Below, piece after piece: positions 34,629 to 45,545 of a DNA stretch of 64,000 nt (positions are counted from its first letter, which is position 1; the number at the start of each line of letters is the position of its first letter). Both the position numbers and the translations under genes were made by a program. Source of the DNA: Cryptomeria japonica. Taxonomy: Eukaryota; Streptophyta; Pinopsida; Cupressales; Cupressaceae. A model generated the notes under the pieces. It saw only the letters and a program-made list of their open reading frames with translations. It made no database searches and had not been told where the DNA came from. The DNA is taken from NCBI RefSeq assembly GCF_030272615.1, contig NC_081405.1:477489508-477553507 (forward strand), read 5' to 3'.

Positions 34629-35857
34629 TATTGGCAACAATAATGAAGGAAGACTGAGAGGGCGGGTGAATAAGTCTTCACCAGACTTAATCACAAATAG
34701 AGATATGATAAATTGTAGTAATAAAAAACATAATAAAATTGAAAGCACAACACACAACACCAATATTTTGACATGGAAAACCCTGTTAAGGGAAAAACCA
34801 CGGTGGGAACCTACCCACAATAAGATGATACTTTGCAGTGGTATGTGAAAATATTATAATGGGGGATGCACATGCATTCAGGCTCACTTCTCAAAAGATA
34901 ATGGCCTGGAAGGCTATAACCCTCAAGGAAGTCTCATTGACTTACAACAAGATTTGGACTACAATTCGGAAGGAATGACCTAAGAGTCTATCAACTCCAA
35001 ACGCCTGATTATAGTTCTAGTTGAGCTCAGATTTTTGCTTTGCAATACCAATCTCTGCTAAATCACAATTCCAAAGGATGAATCACTATTCACACATACA
35101 AAACTCTCTAATAACGAAGACACAACACTTATCCCTAAATTACATGAATATATCACCGATATATACAATTCATGAACCTCGACAACAAGGTTAGCTAAAC
35201 CCTCAACTCATAATTACAAAATTACATCACACAATAAAAAGATCAACCACCAGACCAATACAATGATTTACATAACATAACATGGACCTAATTCAAATTC
35301 CCAAATTCTCAACTCCACCAGAAATCACTCCAAGATCAACCGCAACATGCTACACCACCACAAATACCGCATAACATGAAAATCATCACTGATTCATGAA
35401 AACCACCAATAATTTGCACAACAATCAATTTGGATCATCAAAACAAATAGGACACAATTAGGAAACACTAGCAAGCACGTTAGAATCATCAATAACAACT
35501 ATACCAACACCACTTATCAAATCTTCATCTATCAACGCTTGAAACTCAAGAACACATCCAATCAACAACTGTTACAAAGAAAGGTAACCTACGGAGCACC
35601 AAATCATGATGCATCTAAAATGAAGATACACAAGAGCATCCCAAACAATATCCCAAAATATCATCTCAATATTTGATCACACTGGAATATATCGAAGGAC
35701 ATACCGAACTCTACAAAGCACCAATACATGAAAATGAAACTACAAACCGGATCATAAGATCTTCCCAATCTTCAATCACTAGAGAAAATCATAGGAATAT
35801 GTTGACATCAATAAAATAACATATCCTAGTAGGAGCAATGTCCAACAAACTCCAACA
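34629..35857 (-). repeat. Element G 3' LTR
   Basis: It starts TATTGGCAACAATAATG (TG decayed to TA), has its own G-run box and GGGAAAAACCACGG box (34790-34803), and ends CCAACA at 35857 beside a clear polypurine tract. About 1.23 kb, AT-rich, no coding content. It is parallel to the E LTR but clearly diverged, so the two are related families and not the two ends of one element. Confidence 0.82.
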
Positions 35858-36167
35858 ATCTCCCCCTTTGGCATTGATGGCAACATATGAATATGAAAAA
35901 AGTCAATACAAAGAAAGAAGATATCTCCAGCAAACTCCCCCTAAGATCAGTAACAGCTAAAGAAGTTTTTCATATGATCTCTCTCCCCCTTTGATAGTAA
36001 TGTCAAAGATCTCAAAATAGAAAACCAAACTTACTTTCCCAAAAAATAGAAACATGAATTTTAGGAATCTCTCCCCCTAAAACATAGACTACTCCACAAA
36101 GGAGCAACACCAACTCATCAGTCCGGATAGAAAGATAAGAATTTGAGATCCATCAGATTGATGTAAC
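35858..36167 (-). promoter_or_regulatory. Array of polypurine tracts, element G 3' end
   Basis: Four plus-strand CTCCCCCT words lie near 35859, 35935, 35985 and 36070. The first is next to the LTR and embedded in the common TTGGCATTGATGGCA context; the third has the matching TTTGATAGTAATGTC context. Multiple polypurine tracts upstream of the 3' LTR are characteristic of Sirevirus copia elements. Confidence 0.75.
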
Positions 36168-36294
36168 TCAATGAATATAGTTCTCATCAGGAGGGGTGGA
36201 TACCCCCAATTTGTCTCTCAAATAGACAAATGTATCTATAGGCAAAGGCTTTGTGAAAATATCAGCAATTTGTTCCTTTGTAGATACATACTCT
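36168..36294 (-). pseudogene. Copia RNase H C-terminus (element G), last part
   Basis: Reads YVSTKEQIADIFTKPLP then VYLRDKLGVSTPP and stops at 36168-36170. Its upstream half is at 37403-37637; the two are split by a solo LTR. Removing the LTR restores KLE next to YVSTKEQ. Confidence 0.9.
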
Positions 36295-37402
36295 TGTGTG
36301 TGTGAAAAAGTGAACCTGTAGCTGCAAGCACAACACTTCAATTAAGTCATTATATACATGGTTAGTAATCAATAATCAATAAGTAATAAACCATAGCAAA
36401 GTGACTAATTGCCTTCTAAAAGATGCGAGTATAAGATTGCTCTCAGATTTTTTTATAAGCAATACCAGTGACTAGACTACACCAAGACGAAGGATTTAAT
36501 CTATATGATATTAAGCTATATGGATGCAAGATGGATGAATAATTCAAGCAATAATGGATGTAAATAATCTAAAAAGAACAATAATCTTCAATGACTCCAG
36601 AGCGAAATTAGCGTGATAATAATCTCCAAGCGTGTTCTCAAAAATCTCTGGGGTGAATTGGAATGAGAGCCGAAGACTAAATTTATAGAGAATCACAAGA
36701 AAAAAAGCTTAATTTAGGATTAATTGAAAATAATTGAGAAATCAAATTCAGTTAACCTTGAGATAGATTCCAATTATAGTTTAATTGAAATGCATTCAAA
36801 TTAGAAGTCCAAGTTGCATTGGAAAATAATAATAAATTAATTCCATGCATATAGGATAAAAATAGATAATTCTTTAATTTATTCAAGAAAAGGGTCTTTT
36901 CAATGCAACTGAACTTCTTTTTTTCTGAAAAGCTTTGAGTCCCAATTTTAGAGAATAATTTAATAATTCAATTAAATTGCTTTTTTGATTTCAAGTTCTA
37001 AATTTAGAAAAAGAAATAATATCTCAAGTTTAATTTCTCTCTCAATTCAATTCTTTTTTTGTTTTATTTTCAATTCAACTCTTTGTAATAAAGTAATTCA
37101 TCTTTTGTAATAAATTAATCCTTTTTGCATGATTGAGTGACAAATTTATTAATTAATTAAATATGCAAGGATATTTAATAAATTAAAATGGGATAATTGA
37201 TCAAAATGATATTCTTGGAAATGATTCGATTAATTAAATAAATATTTAATTAATATTGAGTAGTTGATTTGACATGTGATTTTTGATAATTAAAGAATTA
37301 ATAATGTGCTCAAGATTGATTTAATTGCCTTTGGTTAGGACCTTGGTGATGTTGTCGAGATTAGGGGCCCATGGTTTAGATGACCAATTTTAGGGTATTA
37401 CA
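36295..37402 (-). repeat. Solo LTR S, 1.1 kb, with near-perfect target duplication
   Basis: A TG...CA block (plus: TGTGTGTGTGAAAAAG ... GGTATTACA) splits the RNase H of element G. The flanks are ACTCT (36290-36294) and ACTCC (37403-37407), a 5-bp duplication with one change. There is no second LTR, primer site or interior, so the element was probably reduced to a solo LTR by recombination between its LTRs. On the minus strand it starts TGTAATACCCTAAAATTGG, close in style to the LTR start of element B, so I give it minus orientation. Confidence 0.85.
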
Positions 37403-37637
37403 ACTCCAACTTCACTTTCTCTTCACTGACTTGTTCTCTCAAGTAATGATATTTGATTGACACATGTTTAGTCTTTGAATGTTGCACCGGATTCTTTCAC
37501 ATGTTAATAGCACTTGAATTATCACAGTATATGATAGTAGGCTCATCATAGATAACTTTGATATCCTTCAACATTTGCTTCATCCAAACTACCTAAGTAC
37601 AATTACTAGCAGCAAAAATGTACTCAACTTTAGTAGT
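37403..37637 (-). pseudogene. Copia RNase H C-terminus (element G), upstream part
   Basis: Minus-strand translation: STKVEYIFAASNCT (usually S-x-E-A-E-Y), VVWMKQML, IIYCDNSSAINM, then stop, KNPVQHSKTKHVSIKYHYLRE. This is the catalytic C-terminal half of copia RNase H with two stops (CAG/CAA to TAG-like). It is cut at 37637 by the LTR of element H. Confidence 0.9.
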
Positions 37638-38430
37638 TGATGTATGAGCATCCCCGATTCATTTCAATCTTGCATCAACCAAAAACATTTTCCTTTTTGT
37701 TTTTGTTTTTTGTTTGCAGTTTTAGTTTTCCTTTCTATGTGTCCCGATTTTGGCTCATTGAATCCTGTGGAGTTGGATTCTACTTGAAGACTTGATCATA
37801 TTTCTTTCTTTCAGACCGCATCATGTTTAGATCACTTTTCGAGAAGATATCGCTATCGGTTTCCATGATAGTTTCTTGTTACCGGATTCACAATTATTTG
37901 TTAGTGGTTGCCTAGACCTATTTTGGTGATCTACTGAAGCCTATTCTGAATCTTGGGGAGCCTTGGGTATTGATTTCTATGTTCCTTGGCATGTGGTTGA
38001 CCTTTTCCAGTGATCTACATTTCATCCTTTGGATTTTTTAGAGGAATCTCTTGGTGCAAGTCGACCTTGTTTATTTTGCATGTTAGGTCTTGTTCTTTAG
38101 GTTTTGATCCCTTTTGGGCTGGTTGGATCCTTTGGATCGATATACATGTTTGTAATTATGCATTAGAATACAATCAATTGGAATCAATCAGAGAATCAAG
38201 TAGCTATACTGTGCTTAAAAGATAGATCTTTCGATTCAAGGTCTCGATTGTGACCTATTCTAGCAGGTCTATGACATGGTTGTTGCCGGTTGGATATAAT
38301 CAAATTTCATGCAATAAATCAATCTATTTTGCATTGCCTCCATCGTATCTTTATATTTCTATTGTGTTTACTCTTTCTGACTAGTCTAGATTGATCTCTT
38401 TGAGGTCCCTCCTCCTCGGTGACTACTTCA
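37638..38430 (+). repeat. Element H 5' LTR
   Basis: 793 bases, TGATGTATGAGCATCCCC to ACTACTTCA. Direct repeat of 43085-43748, which lacks the end. It also contains many ACCGG words. Confidence 0.88.
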
Positions 38431-38432
38431 GG

Positions 38433-38444
38433 TGGTATCAAAGC
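38433..38444 (+). other. Primer binding site (element H)
   Basis: TGGTATCAAAGC, one base different from the initiator tRNA-Met primer site, two bases after the LTR. Confidence 0.88.
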
Positions 38445-38545
38445 AAAGTTTCACTATGGAGGTTGCGTGTCCTGAATTTCTTGTTGTAGGGTGGTAGGTT
38501 GAAGATCCAACTTGCAATTGCAGAGGACTAGCATGAATCAGTGGT

Positions 38546-39620
38546 GCGAAGAGGAACTAGGTATGGTGGAGTGTGTGGGAATGCAGACCCTGCTATGATG
38601 GATATGTTGTGAGGAATAGCATCCCAGTTAGAAGTCATGGAGGCAACCCAAAGAAAAGGGTAACACATTGAAGATGAAGGAGAATAAACCTTGGCAGAAC
38701 AAGTAAACCTATCGATGGTTGATCCAAATGATGAACGGTTTTTAAGGGTTTTGAGTAGGGAAAATACTAAACCTCATTTTACCCCACCAGAATATAATGG
38801 GAAGTCAGATTCAGATGAATTGATGGCTTGGATCTTAGAGATGGAGAAATATTTTGATTTTGAAAACACTGCAGAAGAGAGGAAGGTGAAATATCTATGT
38901 ACCTGGTTGAAAGGTCATGCATCTCTTTGTTGGAAGTATTCGCAAGTTGATAGAAAGAGAAGAGGTAAAGAGTTAAGACATGGGATCAAATTATTGCTAA
39001 GTTAAAGTCAAAGTTTGTGTCGGTGAATTATCAAGTGGATTTGTTCCAGAAGTTGCAAAATATGAGACAAAAGTAATCTAGTGTGAAGGAGTACACCAAA
39101 GCATTTTACAGGTTGAACATCAGTTCAAGACATGTTGATGATGAAGTTGGACAAGTTGCAAGATATTTGAGTGGATTGTAGATGTTTATACAAGATGAAC
39201 TCAGTATGGTCAAATTGGAGAGTGTTGAAAAGGCTTAGCAGTATGCCCTAAAGGCTGAAGAGAAAATGAAAAAAGGATATAAGAAAAGACAGAGAGGTAG
39301 AGGTGGAAGTATTATCGGAGCAATGTTTTAAGGAGGAAGAGGATATACCAAAGGAAGAGGAACTAGTACAAATCAGAACAAGGACAAGGAAGTGAGAAAA
39401 TAAGGTAATTCATAATGTAAGGATGATAGAAATTTGTACCGGAGGAGAACTCTAGATGGTTACCAGAATGAGAACTTTGGAAGACAAGGCAAGAGGACAT
39501 TTAGAGGAACTTTCGTTAAGTGTGGAGGAGAAGGACATCGTGCATTTGAGTGTAAGAAGACATAGGCTACTAGAAGAGAAGTAGTGGTGAAGAAAAACCC
39601 ACTAGATCAGACAATAAATT
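38546..39620 (+). pseudogene. Gypsy gag (element H)
   Basis: The clearest open piece is 38691-39005 (MAEQVNLSMVDPNDERFLRV, FTPPEYNGKSDSDELMAWI, YLCTWLKGHASLCW). The frame then shifts and continues through stops with KLQNMRQK, VKEYTKAFYRLN and VARYLSGL, a Lys/Arg/Gly-rich basic region and one decayed zinc knuckle (VKCGGEGHRAFEC, about 39519-39554; first Cys lost). The start near 38534-38546 is uncertain because stops crowd the first 150 bases. Confidence 0.85.
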
Positions 39621-39699
39621 GGAAGATGAAGAACTGTTGATGATGAGGAGAGCTTTTGGTCATACCAAAGGGGATGAAGAGCCCTTGTAGAGGAAGAAT

Positions 39700-40030
39700 T
39701 TGTTCAAGACCAGATGTAAGGTATCCGGTAAGTGTTTTAAAGTTGTTATTGATAGTGGTAGTTCAAATAATTTTGTTTTAGAATAGATGGTGAATAAGTT
39801 GAAACTGGAGAGATTGAAACACCCTAAGCCTTACCGGATAGCATGGATTTAGGATGAACATAAGTTGTTAGTAAGTGAACAATTTTTGGTGAAATTGAAA
39901 ATTGCGAATTATCATGATGAAGTTTTATGTGATATTATGCTTATGGATATTTGTCATATTTTGTTGGGTAGACCTTGACAGGTTGATAGACATGCAATAC
40001 ATGATGGGAAGAAGAATACAAACACTATTG
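39700..40030 (+). pseudogene. Aspartic protease (element H)
   Basis: VVIDSGSSNNFVLE with the D-S-G at 39751-39759, then HILLGRP near 39960. At least three stops (after VLE, after RIAWI, after LLGRP) fit Gln or Trp codons lost by transition. Confidence 0.88.
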
Positions 40031-40059
40031 TGGTCAATGGGATAAAGAAAATCTTGTTA

Positions 40060-41570
40060 CCTTTGGAGGAACCTTTGAAGAATGAAGTGTGTAGGAATGC
40101 CAGAATTTGTTTAGTAGATGGAGGGAAATTCATGGATGGACTAAGACATGAGAATGTGTGTTTTTCCTTAATTACTAAGAAGACTGAGAGACCAGAACTA
40201 GAAGGAGAGCACCCGAAAGAGATAAAATATTTGCTGACAGAATATGAGGACATCATTTTAGATAATGAGCCTAATGGATTTCCACCTATAAGAAGTATTA
40301 GTCATTGCACGGACTTGGTTCCCAAAGCTAGTTTGCCTAACAAAGTTGTACACCGGTTGACACCAATAGAGAATGAAGAATTGAATATACAAGTGTAGAA
40401 GTTTTTGAAAAAAGGTTTGATCAGGGAGAGTTTGAGCCCTTGTGCAAAATGAATAGTATTAGCACCTAAGAAGAATGGAGAATGGAGGATGTGTACCGAT
40501 TAAAGAGCAATAAACAAGATCATAGTGAAATACTAGTTTCCTTTGCCTAGGATGGATGACATAATGGACTGTTTAAGTGGAGCAAAATACTTTACAATAA
40601 TAGATTTGAAGAGTGGCTATCATTAGATCAGGATCAGAGAAGGTGATGAGTGGAAAACAACATTTAAGACAAATGAAGGATTGTATGAATGGTTGGTGAT
40701 GCCTTTTGGATTGACTAATGCATTGAGTACTTTTATGAGGTTGATGAATGAGGTATTTGGATGACATTTTGATTTCTAGTTATTGTGTATTTGGATGATA
40801 TTCTGATTTTTAGTAAGACAAAAGAAGAACATTTGTTGTAGTTAAGACTAGTTTTGCAAAGATTAAGAGAAGAGAAGTTGTTGGTCAATATCAAGAAGTG
40901 TACATTCATGAAGGATGAGTTAGTCTATTTAGAATTTGTGATATTTGAGGATGGTTTGAAGATGGACCCTAGGAAAGTGAAATCCATTGTTGAGTGGCCT
41001 ACATCGAAAAGCATTGGAGAAGTAAGATCATTTCATGGATTGGCTAGTTAGTACTAAAAGTTTATTAGAAATTTCAGTTCAGTTTGTAACCCTATGACTG
41101 GTACCATGAGAGGAGATGAGAAGGAATTCAAGTGGACCATCGGAGAAAACAAATGTTTTGAATTGTTGAAGCAAAAAGTGACTAACAATCTTGTGTTAGC
41201 TTTACCAGATTTCAATTAAGTATTTCAAGTGGATTGTGACGCAAGTGGAACAACAATAGGAGTAGTCTTGAGTCAAGAAAGAAGAGCAGTAGCCTATTGC
41301 AGTGAGAAATTGAATGATGGTCGGGGAAGATATTCAGTGTATAATCAAGATTTTTATGCCATAGTTCAAGCCTTGAAGAAGTGGAGATATTACTTGTTGC
41401 CTAAGGAATTTGTGTTGTATACAGATGCTTTGCAGTATTTGAGTAGTCAGAGTAAGTGGAATCAGAGACATATGAGATGGGTAGAATTCTTGTAGAGTTA
41501 CACATTTAGGTTAAAGCATAGAAGTGGAAAATCTAACAATGTTGTTGATGCATTGAGTAGGAGATTGAAT
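40060..41570 (+). pseudogene. Reverse transcriptase and RNase H (element H)
   Basis: Linker (PPIRSISHCTDLVPKASLPNK), then [34 protein letters not shown] and [18 protein letters not shown]. The catalytic YLDDILIFS occurs twice, 34 bases apart (40753 and 40787): a local duplication that shifts frame and replaces the ~8 residues normally before YLDD. The thumb and RNase H follow (VDCDASGTTIGVVLSQ, YCSEKLNDGRGRYSVYNQDF, VLYTD, VVDALSRR). Stops lie at several sites. Confidence 0.9.
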
Positions 41571-42780
41571 TTGTTAATAGAGATGAGAGTGATAGTATTA
41601 GGTTTTGAATATTTGAAGACCTTGTATGATGAAGACCCATATTTTGCAGAACCTTGGAAATTATGTAGAGAATCAGTTATGGTTGATAGGAGCAAATGGT
41701 TGGATTATTTCATTCTAGATGGAATGTTAGTCAGGGGAGTTCAGGTGTACATACCTAAGAGTTCAATGAGAGAGAACCTGATAAAAGAGTAACATAATGG
41801 AGGTTTAGCCAAAAATTTTGGCATTAACAAAATAGTTGCATTGGTGAGTGAGTAGTACTTTGGGCCCCAGATTCATAAGGATGTTAAGAGATATGTGCAG
41901 AGTTGTAGAGTTTGTCAAGTTGCAAAAGGTAGTAGTCAAAATGTAGGATTGTATAAACCTTTGATAGTATTGGTAAGACCTTAGGATGATATAAGCATGG
42001 ATTTTGTACTTGGATTGCCTAAGACACCGAGAGGGATTAATTCTATATTTTTGGTAGTGGATAGATTTTCAAAGATGGCTCATTTCATACCTTGTAAGAA
42101 GACATTAGATGCATTGCATGTAGCAGACCTATGTTTCAAGGAAGTGGTGAGATTGCATGGATTACCTAGGAGCATAGTTTCAGATAGAGACACTAAGTTT
42201 GTTGGCTATTTTTGGAGAACACTTTGGAAGAAGATGAAGATAGATTTGAAGTTCAGTTCTAATTTTCATCCACAGACTGATGGACAGATAGAAGTTGTTA
42301 ATTGGAGTTTGGGAAATATGTTGAGATGTTTAGTGGGAGATAAAACCGGAAGTTGGGATTTGATCCTTGCACAAGAAGAGTTTTCCTACAACAATTCAGT
42401 GAATATAAGTACCAAAAAAACACCTTTCTAGATTGTTACCAGAGTTCACCCTATAGGTATAGAAAAATTGAGAGACATTAGAAGTGAAAACCGGAAGAGA
42501 TCAAAAGTAGAATATTTTGTAGATCACATGATAGCATTGCATATTCAGGTTAAACAACATTTGAATGACATGAACAACAAATATAAGGAGAAGGTGGATG
42601 AGAAGAGGAGACATAAGGAATTTGAAGTTGGTGATGAAGTGATGGTATATCTGAGAAAAGAGAGATTAAAATCAGTTGGAACTTAATTATAAGTTGTAGA
42701 TGAAGAAGTTTGGACCCTATAAGATTTTGAGGAAGTTCAATTCTAGAAATGCATATGAAGTGGAGCTATTGGTTAGTTTA
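41571..42780 (+). pseudogene. Integrase (element H)
   Basis: Zinc domain HNGGLAKNFGINK and CRVCQVAKG (about 41800-41930). The DDE core is SMDFVLGLPKTPRGINS (about 41995), IVSDRDTKFVGYFW (about 42178) and HPQTDGQIEVVNWSLG (about 42270). The GPY-type end is KKFGPYKILRKFNSRNAYEVEL. Stops and a frame change near 42685 kill it. Confidence 0.9.
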
Positions 42781-43051
42781 ATTATTTGACTTATATTGAA
42801 CATTGCAGATCTTGAGGAGTACCATGAACCAAAATTCAGTGAGGATAGTGTCGTACACTTGGAGAAATAGTTTCCTCAAAAGGAACCGGATCAGTTTGAG
42901 GAGATTTTGGATAGTAGGATTGCGTGTAGTACCTGGAATAGCTAGTATATTGAATATTTTGTGAAGTGGAAAGAAAAACCAGTTGAATATTCATCTTGGA
43001 TTTCTTAGGCAGAGGTAGAATGCCTTGGTTTCCCTCTAACCCAAACAAAGT
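42781..43051 (+). pseudogene. Chromodomain remnant (element H)
   Basis: After the linker (ADLEEYHEPKFSED) the frame reads EEILDSRIACS, then YIEYFVKWKEKPVEYSSWIS, a stop, AEVECL and a terminal stop. This is the better preserved of the two chromodomains here: the aromatic positions Y-F-W...W are kept. Confidence 0.85.
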
Positions 43052-43084
43052 GAGAGGCTCACTTTTTCATTAACCCTAGATGTC

Positions 43085-43748
43085 TGATGCAGAAGCATCC
43101 CCGGTTCATTGCAATCTTGCATTAACCAAAAACATTTTCCTTTCTATTTTTGTTTTTTGTTTGCAGTTTTAGTTTTCCTTTCTGTGTGTCTTGGTTTTGG
43201 CTCATCAGATCCTGTGGAGTTGGATTCTACTTGAAGACTTGATCATCTTTCTTGTTTTCAAACCGCATTGCATTTGGATCACTTTCCAGCAAGATATTGC
43301 TATCAGTTTCCATGACATTTTCTTATTACCGGATTGACAGTTCTTTGTTACCGGTTGCTTGGACCTATTCTAATGATCTATCAGAACCCATTCCAAAGCT
43401 TGCAGAGCCTTGGAAATTGATTTCAATGTTCCTTGGCATGTGGCTGACCTTTTCACATGATCTATGTTTCATCTTTTGGATTTTTCAGAGAAATCTCTTG
43501 GTGGAGGCCGACCTTTTTATTTTGCACGTTAGGTCTTGTTCATTGGGTTTTGATCCCTTTTAGGCTAACTAGATCCTTTGGATCGATAAATATGTTTGTA
43601 CTTACACATTCAAATGTAGTCAATTGGAATCAATCTGAGAGTCAAGTAGACATAATATGCATATAAGATAGATCTTTCGATTCAAGGTCCCGGTTGTGAC
43701 CTATTCTACCAAGCTTGTGAGCCAGTATGTTGTAACCCAGCTGTTACC
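43085..43748 (+). repeat. Element H 3' LTR, truncated
   Basis: Matches 37638 onward from TGATGCAGAAGCATCCCC. Similarity fades after TGACCTATTCTA (~43710) and the LTR is cut at 43748. About 160 bases of its end are missing, so no target duplication can be tested. Confidence 0.85.
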
Positions 43749-45182
43749 TGTAGTGTCCACCCTTGACTTGACTTGTTTTGAATAGAGTTGACTTTTAATT
43801 CATGTGTGATAGACATTGTAGTGACATAAATCTGTCCATTTTAATTAAATGAATATTTGATATTTATTTAATTAAAAATCCACTGGCCATCAGTTAATTA
43901 AATTAATATTTAATTAATTCATCTTCAAATCATTCTCTTATTAATTAAATAAATTATTCATTTTATTTTAATTAATTCATTAAACCAAAATTCACAATCA
44001 ATTAAATGAATAAATTCTATTTATTCAATTTAATCCCCTTTCCTCTTTTAAATAAATTAAATAAAATATTTATTTAAATCATTTATTCCCCCCACTTGCA
44101 TTTTCCTACATCTCCCACTTGACTCCTAAATCCCCTTCCTAAATTCTTCTAGAACCTATCTAATCCTAATCAATTAGCCTAATCCATCCCTTGATTATTG
44201 TCACATTCCTAAGCAACTTGGAGTCACTTCTCAAAGACTTCAAAGTCTTTGAAAAGCATTAAATGCTTTGTGTGTTCAACAAATTAACCTCTAAAGTCTT
44301 CCAAACCACTTATGGCTCTTACATGACCATTTATGGTTAACCCCTAACTCAACCCTCATATGACTCATGTGTCTCCTCAAGCATTTATTGTTTTGACCAT
44401 GGTTATCCCTTTTACCTTTGCCCAAGAGTTTATCCATTGGATAAAAGCTTTATTCTCTGAATAAAGAATTTATTCAGTCAACCCAACCTTCACCTTAACT
44501 CCCAAGTTAACTCTCAGATCATGTCAAGTATTTAATGATTATTCCCCCTCCTCTCAACCTATCTCATATTGACACTTGTCATCTTGGGATTGGGTTGAAA
44601 GCCATCACATGGATTGCATATCATTCAATCCTAACCCTTGTTGAGATTACTCAATCTCAACCATCCATTGCTCCATTTTTCCTATAAATAGAGCCCATTT
44701 CTTCATAATCCAGATCCTAAAAATTGTATGCATCTAAGTTATAGATAATTTTAGAGAGCATTTAGCATATCTTACTCATATTCACTCTTTTTGGTTAAAA
44801 TTAACAAATAAGTATTTATATAACTCATCCTTATTTGGTTATTAAGCTTGCATTTGCATACTATTCATAATCATCTACAATCTCGAACCTCCATAAGCAT
44901 CCATAGTGCAAAAAGCTACTAAGAGCTACACTAATTTGGAACTTGGAGAGGAGAGGAATAAGGGAGAAGGAGCTACGAGAATGGTATAAGGCATTTGGAG
45001 ATGTCTTCTTGCGTTTATATTCATAGTTAAATGCTTTAATTTGTTTTTAGTGTCTCTTTTGGTATGTCTGCTTAGACTAGTTTTTGATTGATTAACACTA
45101 ATGTTTTCTTTTGTTTCTTTGTTTTGTGTGTTATACGACCATAGGTTTTAAGTCTAACCTTGCCCCATTTTGCAGAGCATCA
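43749..45182 (+). repeat. Element J 5' LTR
   Basis: Starts TGTAGTGTCCACCC, ends GAGCATCA, 1434 bases, followed by two bases and the primer site. The first half is rich in TTAATTAA and ATTAAAT words, like the LTRs of B and S. Only one copy is present, so the borders rest on TG...CA, the primer site and the break with element H. Confidence 0.8.
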
Positions 45183-45184
45183 TC

Positions 45185-45204
45185 TGGTGAACCTGACGTG
45201 AATC
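45185..45204 (+). other. Primer binding site, tRNA-Trp type (element J)
   Basis: TGGTGAACCTGACGTGAATC differs from the tRNA-Trp complement at one base (C to T). It is the same type as in element B. Confidence 0.87.
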
Positions 45205-45269
45205 AAGCACCCAACAACATTTTTTTGTTTGTTTACAAAACTAACTTTTTGACTATTTAGCTTGACACA

Positions 45270-45545
45270 CAGGTCGCACTTTGGTGCTTTTGTTTGCACT
45301 TTAGCACTATTATTTGGGTATTCTAGCACTTTTGTTATTACAATAGCACCATTGTCCAAGAATTAGCACTTTTGCTAGTAGTGTGGCACTTTTTTTCGTT
45401 AGTTAGTGCTTGTGTTTCTGTATTAGCGCTTTTGTATTGTTGTAAAAATATTTTCTTTTAGCGCTTTTGTCTATATTGTAGCGCGTTTGTGTTAAGTAGC
45501 ACTTCTATTTTCACACAAAGTAGCGATATTGTAATAGAACATTGT
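45270..45545 (+). repeat. Dispersed AGC[AG]CTTTTGT repeats in the element J leader
   Basis: Within ~275 bases after the primer site the word TAGCRCTTTTGT or close variants recurs about a dozen times (for example 45287, 45301, 45325, 45365, 45425, 45460). Later copies contain the palindrome AGCGCT and earlier ones AGCACT, as if CpG decayed in some. The spacing is irregular, 15-40 bases. It lies where packaging or dimerisation signals would be expected. Confidence 0.75.

Larger units (their letters stand above)
37638..43748 (+). mobile_element. Element H: defective chromodomain Ty3/gypsy element, 6.1 kb
   Basis: Left LTR, tRNA-Met primer site, gag, protease, reverse transcriptase, RNase H, integrase, chromodomain and a truncated right LTR, in that order. 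It inserted into the RNase H of copia element G. The right LTR breaks off at ~43748 where the LTR of element J starts, so the G sequence expected on the right flank is gone. It carries many stops. It has the same architecture as element F but diverged sequence, so it is a separate lineage. Confidence 0.92.
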
